From positions 34,227,195-34,291,194 of the forward strand of contig NC_091193.1 of NCBI RefSeq assembly GCF_040958095.1: a stretch of DNA of 64,000 nt. The letters run 5' to 3'. This stretch comes from Procambarus clarkii. Lineage: Eukaryota > Arthropoda > Malacostraca > Decapoda > Cambaridae. The notes beneath the pieces were generated by a model. That model saw nothing but the letters and a program-made list of their open reading frames with translations, did no database searches and was not told the DNA's origin. This document shows positions 37,173-45,558 of this stretch, piece after piece (position 1 is the first letter of the stretch; the number at the start of each line of letters is the position of its first letter). Made by a program: the position numbers and the translations under genes.

Positions 37173-37336
37173 CAAATCCACAAGGGCCGGGACGAGGATT
37201 CAAACCTGCATCCGAGAGCATCCCAGACGCTGCTGTAATCGACTGAGCTACGGCATGGTCAAAAGGAGTTGAAACCGAAGTTCTACTGAACTTACTGGAT
37301 CCTGCAGCCTCTCCGAGGCACAAACCAGTGTTAGTG
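37173..37336 (-). mobile_element. tRNA-derived SINE (Ala-like), 164 bp
   Basis: It is bounded by a perfect 13-bp target-site duplication. On the minus strand it has an A box, TAGCTCAGTCG (complement of 37240-37250), and a B box, GGTTTGAATC (complement of 37197-37206). An anticodon-like loop between them reads TGC, suggesting a tRNA-Ala ancestry. About 80 bp precede the tRNA-like part and include 'caggatccagtaagttcag'. The 3' end is 'cccttgtggatttg' with no long poly(A). The tRNA-like fold is imperfect, so this is not a functional tRNA gene. Confidence 0.85.
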
Positions 37337-37349
37337 TAACAAGAGTGTA
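37337..37349. repeat. SINE target-site duplication, right
   Basis: Exact copy of TAACAAGAGTGTA at 37160-37172. Confidence 0.88.
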
Positions 37350-37499
37350 AAGTTTTCTACGTCCATCTAGTTCCACCCGCTCCTCCCCAGAACTAGTTGT
37401 TAAATAAGCATTTTACCTTGACTCCTCTGATCCAACACTTGTCCACACGTGCCACACTCCTGAAAAAATATTTTTTACATATATTAAGGGCAAGTATAA

Positions 37500-37549
37500 G
37501 TAAGTAATTATCAAAAGAAGGCACCAAACCAGGAAGGCTATGTAGCACC
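37500..37549 (-). mobile_element. 50-bp extreme 5'-truncated copy of the I-like LINE
   Basis: This matches the last ~50 bp of the LINE at 29763-29821 with a single difference, 'ccaaaccaggaagg' for 'ccaaaccgggaagg', and is in the same orientation. It is flanked by a near-perfect direct repeat, AGGGCAAGTATA (37487-37498) and AGGGTAAGTATA (37550-37561). It is a second, independent insertion of the same family. Confidence 0.85.
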
Positions 37550-37562
37550 AGGGTAAGTATAA

Positions 37563-38075
37563 ACAGTTTATTTCAAATACAATCGAGTAGGAAAATACAA
37601 TTATGAATTTCAAGAACACTGGAACCAATCACTGGAAAAGGTGTAATTTCAATGGAGATTAATTACAGATTGTAACAACAATAGCGAGTAGGCAAGACTG
37701 ATAAGACTGCAATAGCCTAACGGGGTACAGTTTTGTCTTGGACTCATGAGGCTATGGTTAAGCATCAATGTTCTTTTAAAGTTACATAGAAACACATTAC
37801 CTTATTAGGGTCTTCCACTAAAACAAACCTTTAGCTAACCTTAGTTAAAAGTACTGTGTATTATTAATTTATTTAGCTGTCTATTGGCCTAAATTATATA
37901 AATAATATGTTTAAAACCTCTTAAGTACAGTATATGGTCTCTGAGCACTAAACCAACGTTAGAAGCCTAGTGGTTACATTGTTAAAAATGACCATTTACA
38001 GGTGAATTCATTTTACATCGCAGAGTAAACAAGATGCAAACAATTAACATCTTCCATCTATTAGATAAACAATTA
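37563..38075. other. Stretch with no recognisable feature
   Basis: A+T-rich DNA with stops in all frames. I see no coding, RNA or repeat signal. Confidence 0.5.
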
Positions 38076-38081
38076 TCTAGT

Positions 38082-38155
38082 CGTCCCTTCACTTTCTAGT
38101 GTGTGGTTTGGTCAACATATTTCAGCCCCCGTTATTGTGACTCCTCGTATGCAAT
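38082..38155 (+). mobile_element. Partial second copy of the 143-bp element
   Basis: It matches 36698-36774 ('cgtcccttcacttt', 'tctagtgtgtggt', 'ggtcaacata', 'gttattgtgactc') with scattered substitutions. It begins directly after the stem-loop of the longer copy, near the GTC triplet. The remaining left part is absent. Confidence 0.75.
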
Positions 38156-38374
38156 AATCTTTCCCATTTATCTGCACAATTGCTATCCTGATATGACCAC
38201 TCCATCGCCCTAGTCGTTAACACTAAACAATCTAGGGCGACTTGTTGCTAAACATTACATTTCACCTTTAGCTTAGCTACAAGACACCGTGTACATATCA
38301 AACTACCTTTAATGTCATAATGCTGCAGTTTGCGCGCTCAAAATACAGATAGACAAACTCCTCAGGAACCGTAG

Positions 38375-38475
38375 GGGAACCTTTGACAAGCCGCCGGTTT
38401 CCTGTTGCCGTAGAAGGCACTATGGACAAATGGTGGCTCTCTGGTAAATTTAAGCCAATATTACCTAGGAGTTAT
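38375..38475 (+). mobile_element. CR1-like LINE 3'-UTR fragment
   Basis: It contains 'cctttgacaagccgccggtt' and 'ttcctgttgccgtag', then 'tggtggctctctggtaaatt'. The same string ends the LINE copies at 43430-43515 and 44630-44705, so it is a decayed 3' end of the same family. Confidence 0.7.
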
Positions 38476-38544
38476 TATGTACCAGCCATTAAACATCTGG
38501 GACTCAGTTAATATGAAAACAATCCTTAAGAATAGTTAAACGAA

Positions 38545-38760
38545 TCTTTGACTCAAACGAACAACATTGAATATTCAACTGTACGAGTCTCTGTTGTGGT
38601 CCCATCTGGCCTACTGTGTCCTAATATGGAAACCTCACTTCAAAAAGATATCAATGATTTTCCGCATTGTATAAAGTTCAAGACAGCAACAACAATCATG
38701 CCAGAACTTGTTCAACTGTCACTACCACGAATCTTTGAAGGACTAACACTATAAATGTTT
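38545..38760 (+). pseudogene. CR1-like LINE RT-tail fragment
   Basis: 'ttcaactgtacgagtctctg' followed by a 'catggaaacctcacttca'-like stretch parallels 42966-43045 of the better copy ('ttcaactgcatgaatctctg', 'catggagacctcatcttcag'). The frame is heavily degraded. The similarity fades after about 38700. Confidence 0.6.
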
Positions 38761-38849
38761 AAATTGTTATAGATTTTGATAGATTAGCCTATAAATTTTC
38801 CTAGAAATTACTTACTTAATATTATCTGTTAGATTAAGGCCCTGCCCGA

Positions 38850-38965
38850 AGCGCTATGCGTACTAGTGGCTTTACAAGAACGTAAACACATCATGCTGTG
38901 TACTCTCAGAAACCCAATGTAACTTCTTGTAGATATATAAATAAATAACAGCCGAGGCCTTTGTA
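38850..38965 (+). mobile_element. LINE 3'-terminal fragment
   Basis: It has 'actagtggctttacaagaa', then 'cttgtagatatataaataaa'. It resembles 44985-45080, which reads 'actagtggttgtgcaagaat' and ends in 'gaataaataaataaa'. Both look like the extreme 3' end of one LINE family, with a TAAA-type tail. Confidence 0.55.
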
Positions 38966-39002
38966 ATACTATTTTAATGCATTGCTTTATGCTTTGTAAT
39001 GT

Positions 39003-39121
39003 ATTTTAGAGAAGTGCTTTGTATTTATAACCTCTAACTTGGTCAGCATTACAAATTAAACAAAAAAAATGATAATACTGACCAAATTGGAGGCTATTAA
39101 TACAGACCACTTCTCTAAAAT
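39003..39121. repeat. Imperfect 51-bp inverted repeat (hairpin)
   Basis: The left arm (39003-39053) begins 'attttagagaagtg'. The right arm (39071-39121) is its imperfect complement ending 'cacttctctaaaat'. The spacer is about 17 bp and A-rich. About 80% of arm positions pair. It could be a MITE remnant or a transcribable long hairpin. I found no clear target-site duplication. Confidence 0.7.
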
Positions 39122-39129
39122 GCCATATT

Positions 39130-39425
39130 TGACACAGACAGGCTGGACAACAGCTTCAAGCTCAACAAGCCACAATGTAACACTGAAAATAGATGTGTTG
39201 TTCCCCCCATAGGGTCATTAACCCATGAACCCGCTCGTAAATGCCAAGTCATTCCTCTTGTTCACAATATACACAAGACAAATCCTCAATAAAATAAGGG
39301 GGGGGGGAGTAGGAAGGCTGACCTTTGACAAGGCGCCGCCGTCCTGTCCCCGTCGAGGCCACTGTAGATGGTGGCCCTTAGGTCAATTCATCATACGAGC
39401 CCTTCTCCTTCCATCATTCTGAATC
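39130..39425 (+). pseudogene. CR1-like LINE C-terminal and 3'-UTR fragment
   Basis: 'gctcaacaagccacaatgta' at about 39157 parallels 43270-43290 of the LINE copy, where it encodes LNKPQC. 'gacctttgacaaggcgccgc' with 'ccccgtcgaggccactgtag' near 39321 is the 3'-UTR signature. Between them is a degenerate coding end. A G-run lies at 39299-39308. Confidence 0.65.
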
Positions 39426-39571
39426 ATGCTCATCGTACTAACCTGCACCCCCGTAATCCACTTCCCCCCCACCACCACCACCATCTTCACACAATCTGTG
39501 GCCAAAATTTCTAGTTTCATTCAGATTTTCATCAAAATATGTCGAAGATTTCTCTTTGGGTTGTTTTAAAG

Positions 39572-39878
39572 GGCCTGACAGCCGAGTGGAGAGTGCTTCG
39601 GATTCGTAATCCTGAGGTTCCGGGTTCGATCCCCGGTGGAGGCTGAAATAAATGGCCACTTTCTTTCACCCTGTTGAACCTGTTCACCTATCAGTAAATA
39701 AGTACCTGGGAGTTACCACTTTCTTTCACCCTGTTGAACCTGTTCACCTATCAGTAAATAAGTACCTGGGAGTTAGACAGCTGCTACGGGCTGCTTCCTG
39801 GGGATGCATAACAAAAAGAAGGCCTGGTCGAGGACCGGGCCGCGGGGACGCTAGGCCCCGAAATCATCTCAAGATTGA
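39572..39878 (+). mobile_element. tRNA-derived SINE with internal 60-bp duplication
   Basis: The tRNA-like head (39572-39644) has an A box 'agccgagtggag', a B box 'ggttcgatcc' inside a good T arm (CCGGG/CCCGG), and a CGT anticodon-like loop. Acceptor pairing is poor, so it is not a tRNA gene. The body carries 'aagtacctgggagtta', 'gacagctgctacgggctgct' and 'ggcctggtcgaggaccgggc'. I associate these with an abundant decapod SINE family. The end is near 'gaaatcatctcaagat'. Confidence 0.75.
39656..39775 (+). repeat. Exact 60-bp tandem duplication within the SINE
   Basis: 39656-39715 and 39716-39775 are identical, each starting 'ccactttctttcaccctgtt' and ending 'acctgggagtta'. Confidence 0.93.
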
Positions 39879-40334
39879 TGGCTAGCTACTAGCATGGCTA
39901 TTAAGGCCACCACAAGCGCCCTAATGACTTAACTAGCGGGTACACCTATGGCTGCCACCTGACAATCACCTCTATATTTTGTCTAAATACATAAAATATA
40001 CAAAATAATATGGAATAACAACATAAAACATACCCCGAACAATCCTTTCTATATAAAGATATCTGCAACACAAATTTATTTGCTCACTGGTAATCAACGT
40101 GACCCTTGCCAGGCGGCGGCTGGTCGACAACTGAGCCACACGTTAAGAAGCGGGACTCCCAGACGCGCCACTCACCCTTACTTCACCATAATATCTAAAC
40201 TGTCAACCTCTAATACAGTTAAGCATCTGACCACCAGAGGCGCTAATGCTCCCCTGTTATTACACCATCCATATAATGATTGTTCTCATTATTCATTGTT
40301 GCAACGTTTAAATACATTCCTGTTCTGTAGTGAC
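39879..40334. other. Stretch with no recognisable feature
   Basis: I see mixed A+T-rich DNA with a short G+C-rich part near 40095-40175. There is no frame with recognisable homology and no RNA signal. Confidence 0.45.
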
Positions 40335-40444
40335 AGTGTCAGACCTCGAAGGAAGAATTGAAACACCCTTCTGAAGATGTATTATTAAATACGAAAATAC
40401 TTAAGGAAATTCCTGTTTCAATTCTTCCTTCGTGGTCTGACACT
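40335..40444 (+). repeat. 31-bp inverted repeat enclosing a hammerhead-like stem-loop
   Basis: The arms 40335-40365 and 40414-40444 are complementary over 31 bp with one mismatch (left arm starts 'agtgtcagacctcg', right arm ends 'tggtctgacact'). The 48-bp loop contains CTGAAGAT (40371-40378), a 5-bp stem GTATT/AATAC (40379-40383, 40388-40392) and GAAAA (40393-40397). CTGAAGA fits the hammerhead consensus CUGANGA exactly, and GAAA follows the stem. The overall IR may be the end of a transposon or a Penelope-type terminal structure. Confidence 0.75.
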
Positions 40445-40606
40445 CACATTTTTCATTACTTGTTAATTGTCTCGTGATTTACACTCAGATTTTGTAGTGT
40501 ATATACGACAACTTCAGGAAAGTAATGAGTAGCGGATTTAGTCTAAACAATAATATATGCGTTTTGTTTTTAGTGCCAAATTATCTGGCAAATATACATT
40601 TGGAGA

Positions 40607-40850
40607 TGTAGCTCAATCCTTCCTGTAGCCCAATCCTTCCTGTAGCCCAATCCTTCCTGTAGCCCAATCCTTCCTGTAGCCCAATCTTTCCTGTAGCTCA
40701 ATCGTTCCTGTAGCCCAATCCTTCCTGTAGCCCAATCCTTCCTGTAGCCCAATCCTTCCTGTAGCCCAATCCTTCCTGTAGCCCAATCCTTCCTGTAGCC
40801 CAATCCTTCCTATAGCCCAATCCTTCCTGTAGTCCAATCCTTCCTGTAGT
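40607..40850 (+). repeat. 17-bp minisatellite, about 14 copies
   Basis: The unit is TGTAGCCCAATCCTTCC, nearly perfect. Because 17 is not a multiple of 3, three units give a 17-residue periodic frame on the minus strand. This is a consequence of the repeat, not a gene. Confidence 0.95.
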
Positions 40851-40881
40851 CGTGTTTAGTGGTGTAAAGAGTGGAGGTAGG

Positions 40882-40935
40882 TAGGTACCCGGGAGTTAGT
40901 TAACTGTTGTGGGAGACATCCTGAGGTACTGTATA
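40882..40935 (+). mobile_element. SINE body fragment
   Basis: 'aggtaggtacccgggagtta' with 'gttaactgttgtgggagaca' resembles the body of the SINE at 39572-39878 ('aagtacctgggagttagaca'). Confidence 0.5.
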
Positions 40936-41306
40936 CAAACTACAACACTGTATAATCACAACATTGTATACACTACCTTGAGAAAGGTTGTAGGTTACGT
41001 CAGATAATGTGTAATACACGTACACATTTATTAGGTAGGCCAACCTGTCCTCCTACAAAGAACGTCGCATTTCGATCGTAGGCGTTACATAAGACCAAAA
41101 ATTGTCGCACTAGAAAATGGAGGCGGCTGGCGAAGGTGACGTACTGTCCCGTTTTCTGTTGTGGGTCCTCTGGTAGATTAGGAGAGACCACTTTAAATTT
41201 ACAATTTAAATTTACCACCCATAACACCGTCCTACCACTAATTGATGTTGTGGGTGGATTGCTTCGGGGCTCTGTCCTGGGACCTCTCTGTTTGCACGAT
41301 ACATCC

Positions 41307-41482
41307 CAGCGAACATTTACTGTCGAACACAACGACAGCGAACACTTACTGTCCAACACAACGACAGCGAACACTTACTGTCCAACACGACGACAGCGAA
41401 CACTTACTGTCTAACACAACGACAGCGAACACTTGCCATCCAACATGCCCCCAGCAAACACTTACAATCCTATACCAACACC
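41307..41482 (+). repeat. 29-bp minisatellite, about 6 copies
   Basis: 'gaacacttactgtccaacac' followed by 'aacgacagc' repeats with starts at 41311, 41340, 41369, 41398 and 41427. The last units are more diverged. Confidence 0.9.
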
Positions 41483-41689
41483 AGCGGACCTGGATACAAG
41501 TCTAAGTGGAAATATATAATGGGTCATTCCTGAGCTCGTTGAAAATATATGGGCCAAAAAGGAGAAATCAATAAAAAAGGGAACTAGATGGACGAAACAT
41601 GTAGTAAAATAAGCTTTGATAATTAAGCAGACCCTCTGGAGAAGGTATAAATCTATGAACATCATTGATTATGATATATGTATATAAGG

Positions 41690-43515
41690 GCCCTAAACTC
41701 AGCCACCCAGGTAATCAGATCAACCAAAAGAAACAATGAAAGAAAACTTTCCAAAAAGAAAGTATGATCCCAAGTCGTTCTATGCCTATACTGAACTGTA
41801 TAAGAAGTAAAACCAAAACAGAGTACTTGGTAGCACAGATAAAAGATGAGACTAACCAAGTTATAATGGACGATAAAGGGGCAGCAAACTCACAGAATGA
41901 ATACTTTACATCAGTGTGCACACTAGAAAGGTTAGATGACATCCCAACACCCACACAAATGTTTGAAGGAGGTGAAGAGAATGAATTAAGAAATATACCC
42001 ACAATGTGTGACATAATCTGCAAGAGCATTGACAAATTAAAAGGCTCAAAAGCCCCAGGTGCGGATGGAATTCAATCCAAAATCATAAAGGAACCAGCAG
42101 ATGAACTATGCCTACCACTGAAACTGCTTATCAGACAATCTTTGGACCAAGGGATAGTAACCATAACTTGGAAATATGCAATTGTCACCCCTATTAAAAA
42201 AATCAGCTGAAAACTACTGTCCTATCAGCTTGGCATCATACACCTGCAAGCTCACGGAGACAATTCTAGGGGAAGGAATCATTCACGAACTCACAGCAAA
42301 CAATCTTGTAAAATCAATACAGCATGGCTTTGTTAAAATAGATCCTGTATTATAAACCTGTTTACATGTTTGTAAATGGTAACCAGCTACTTAGACAAAG
42401 GACTTTCTGTGGATGTAGAAAACATTGATTTTGATTAGGTACCATATGCAAAACTAGCAAAGAAATTTGGGCACTTGGAATAAATGGTAGAATACTATTA
42501 TGGATAAAACAAAGAAAACAATCATGTTAAATGGGAATGAATCTGGCTGGAGAAATGTGGCGAGTGGGGTGCCACAGGGGTCAAGGCCAACCGTTTTTTG
42601 TTATATACATCAATGACAGATAAACCACATGATCAAATTTTCAAATGACAAAATCTATGGTAAAGTGGGAAATGAAAATGATATTGAAGCCTTACAAAGT
42701 GATCTACTGTATATGAATTTGACAAGAGGTCATTAGACTGGCAAATGCTTTTTTAATCTCAAGAAATGCAAGACTTTGCATGTGGGGCATAACAACCTAC
42801 GTCACAACTACTAAATTAATAACATTATCTTGCAGTAGATAGATGAAGAAAAAGACATTGGAGTCAAAATTCACAATTCACTGAGAGTTGCACAACAGGT
42901 GGGAGCAGCAGTACCAAAAAGACCTAACCAATCCCCTTGGACTTCAAGTAACAGTTGGTGTTGATTCAACTGCATGAATCTCTGGTGTGCCTTAACTTGG
43001 ATTATTGTATCCAAGCATGGAGACCTCATCTTCAGAAGGACATGGCTACTCTGGAGAAAGTACAGTACTAAGCGACAAAAATCATTCCAAAGCCAAGTAA
43101 ACTCTCGTACCAGGAACGATTGAGTGCTTTGGGGCTAACACTGCAAGCCAGGCATGGCGAGGCAGATCTCATCGAAACATTTAAAAAACTTAACAATTTG
43201 GAGGATGTTGATCCAGACAACTTTCTCAAAAGGTCAGATGTAACACAAACAAGGATCAATGGTGTTAAACTCAACAAGCCACAATGTAGGACTGAAAACA
43301 TATTTTTTTTTTTCACCTACCGGGTTATAAACCCTTGGAACCAACTACCCACCGAAGCTGTTCATGCCAAAACTCCATTAAATTTTAAAGTCCAGCTTGA
43401 AAAAATCATCATGGCAAATGTCGGGACCTTTGACAAGCTGCCAGCTTCCTGTCTTCGTTGAGGCCATTAGTGTGTTAGTGGCTCTCTGCTAAAATCCAGT
43501 AAATTCAGGTAAATA
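41690..43515 (+). pseudogene. CR1/jockey-like LINE copy A, broken RT
   Basis: This is a decayed copy in several frames. The segment at 41764-42210 gives a pre-RT linker and the RT start, with NSQNEYFTSVCT and SKAPGADGIQSKIIKEPADE (fingers region). Next come an INEN-like PISLASYTCKLTE, a motif B remnant 'gtggggtgccacaggggtca' near 42565, and the intact tail at 43120-43461 (RHGEADLIETFKKLN, YRVINPWNQLPTEAVHA). The 3'-UTR signature 'cctttgacaagctgccagct' follows. The catalytic YADD region near 42630-42660 is destroyed. The endonuclease is absent, so the copy is 5'-truncated. There is no functional product. Confidence 0.85.
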
Positions 43516-43754
43516 CACTCTGACTGCCTGTCCCCCTAACATAGAGCACTTTCTTCCAAAAATGATGCTAACAAGTGTTCTAAGATGGTTGTACAGTTTT
43601 GGAATCCTATACATGGGTTAACCTAATTGGCAGTTGGGTCCAAGTTCAATATGGTGTGGAACAATTAATTCCATTCATCCATGCACTTCAGAACCTCGAA
43701 CACATCTCCCTTGTGTGATACAAGGTGAGTGATACAAGCATAAAAAGTGATGCC

Positions 43755-45075
43755 ATCCCTTATTGTCATATACATTAATGACAAAGATGAAAATGTTACA
43801 AACCTCATCATCAAATTTACAGATGACTCGCAAATCAGTGGTAAAGTGGGAAATCATAATGATATTGAAGTCTTACAGGGAGATCTACATGAACTCCACA
43901 AATGGTCAGAAGACTGGCAAATGCTCTTTAATAACGACAAATGCATGACCTTGCATGTGGGGCATAACAACCCAAGCCACAAATTACAAATTAATACCAT
44001 TCCATTACAGCAAATTGATGACGAAAAGTTGCTACTCCGTCACTCACTAAAAGTTGCACAACAGGTAGGAGCAGTAGTCAGAAAAGCAAACCAAACCCTT
44101 AGAGTAATCAATCGTATCTTTGACTTTAAGGAAAATAAGGAATTGATTCAACTGTAAATATTCTGGTGCATCCACATTTGGACGACTGTATCCAGACATG
44201 GAGACCTCATCTTCATTAGGTCATAGCTGCTCTGGAGAAAGTGAACACTGGGCAACAAGTCATTCCTTAGCCAAGTCATGTCTCGTATCGGGAAGGGTTG
44301 AAGGCCACAGGCCTAACAACACTACAAACCTGGCATGACACAGCAGATTTCATTTAAACTTTTAAAATATTGTACTTAAAAAGTTGGATGATGTTGATCC
44401 TGACAATTTCTTCAAAAGGTCTGATGTAACACAAACAAGGAGCAACGTTTTAAAACTTGACAAACCTTAATGTAAACTCAACAAACCTTAATGTAGGTCT
44501 GAGTTCAGATGCTTTTTCACCCCTCAGGGTTACAAGCCTATGGAACCACCTACACACCGAAGTCGTAAATGCCAAAACTAGTTAGGTTTTAAATTTCACC
44601 TAGACAGGATCATGAAGGCAAATGGGGGGGACCTTTGACAATCCGCCGGCTTCCTGTCCTCGTTGAGGCCACTAGTTTTAGTGGCCCTCTGTTAAGTTTG
44701 GGTAGATAAATATTTGCAGTAGCAATATTTCAATTACAAAATTAATTAATTTTTTTTTTACAATTTGTCAATTGACATGGACAATTACAAAAGTTAGTGT
44801 TAACTCTTATGGGTTATCACTGAAGGATCATTAAAAATAATTCAATGTTTTATTACAATTTATTTTGTATTTGCATTGTCATCAATATTTTATATATGAG
44901 CTATTCTTTTATTGGACAATGTACTTTTAATAATGAAATTCCCAATATTGAAGGACTGTATCATATACAGTAAAGTACACAGCTATGTATACTAGTGGTT
45001 GTGCAAGAATGTATCACTCACTCACCAGCATATATACTTTAATGATCCATTGTATCATCTTGTATATGAATAAAT
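43755..45075 (+). pseudogene. CR1/jockey-like LINE copy B, 5'-truncated inside the RT
   Basis: This is the same family as copy A and lies immediately downstream in the same orientation. It starts abruptly in the RT palm, with VIYINDKDENV and KFTDDSQISGKVG (motif C, FTDD where FADD or YADD is expected). EDWQMLFNNDKCMTLHVGH follows, open to 44157. The remaining tail is frame-broken, and the 3'-UTR signature is at 44630-44705. The DNA from 44705 to 45075 is A+T-rich and ends in 'gaataaataaataaaat', which may be the LINE terminus. The product is non-functional. Confidence 0.8.
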
Positions 45076-45102
45076 AAATAAAATAAATATATGTATGTAC
45101 AG

Positions 45103-45106
<4 letters not shown>

Positions 45107-45194
<88 letters not shown>
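45107..45194. repeat. (AT)n microsatellite
   Basis: About 88 bp of alternating AT with a single C interruption at 45180. It directly abuts the 3' end of the Penelope-like element. Tyr/Ile frames across it are artefacts. Confidence 0.97.
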
Positions 45195-45400
45195 TATTAA
45201 ATATGACCGAAAAAGTAAGATTAATAATTCTAACACGAATTTTCTCAATCTTTCGTACATTACGCTTCACTGTTGGAGGTAAATCAAAAATCACTTCTCC
45301 AAAATTCATTTTTATTTCTAGTCTGAAGCGACACGGGCGCGTTTCGTAAAACTTATTACATTTTCAAAGACTTCACAAATACACAACTGATTAGAACTTA
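45195..45400 (-). other. Putative pLTR of the Penelope-like element with stem-loop motif
   Basis: On the minus strand it carries TTGAAAAT (45360-45367), a 4-bp stem GTAA/TTAC around a 6-base loop (45346-45359), and GAAAC (45341-45345). Next come a short ACGC/GTGT pairing and a GTC triplet. Penelope-like elements are known to carry hammerhead ribozymes in their pLTRs. Here the CUGANGA box is degraded, so it is probably inactive. Confidence 0.5.
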
Positions 45401-45558
45401 CGTATCCCTGATTTTATATCTACATTTGAGTGAGGTGGGAGGGGTGATGTGGCATTAACACAAGACAGAACCAGAGGGGATATTAATAGGGTATTAAAAG
45501 TATCAACACAAGACAGAACAGAAACAATGGGTATTGAATAGAAGTGTTTGTAGAAAGC

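Noticed and set aside
37180-37256. Functional tRNA-Ala gene on the minus strand
   Set aside because: It lies inside a SINE with a target-site duplication, has a mispaired acceptor, and the base before the anticodon is not U.
39572-39644. Functional tRNA-Thr gene
   Set aside because: The T arm and boxes are good, but the acceptor stem pairs poorly, the anticodon stem has mismatches, and the tail is a SINE body.
40570-40837. Repeat protein on the minus strand with a 17-residue period
   Set aside because: It is produced by reading a 17-bp tandem repeat through three phases.
45055-45349. Tyr/Ile-repeat proteins
   Set aside because: They are translations of the (AT)n tract.
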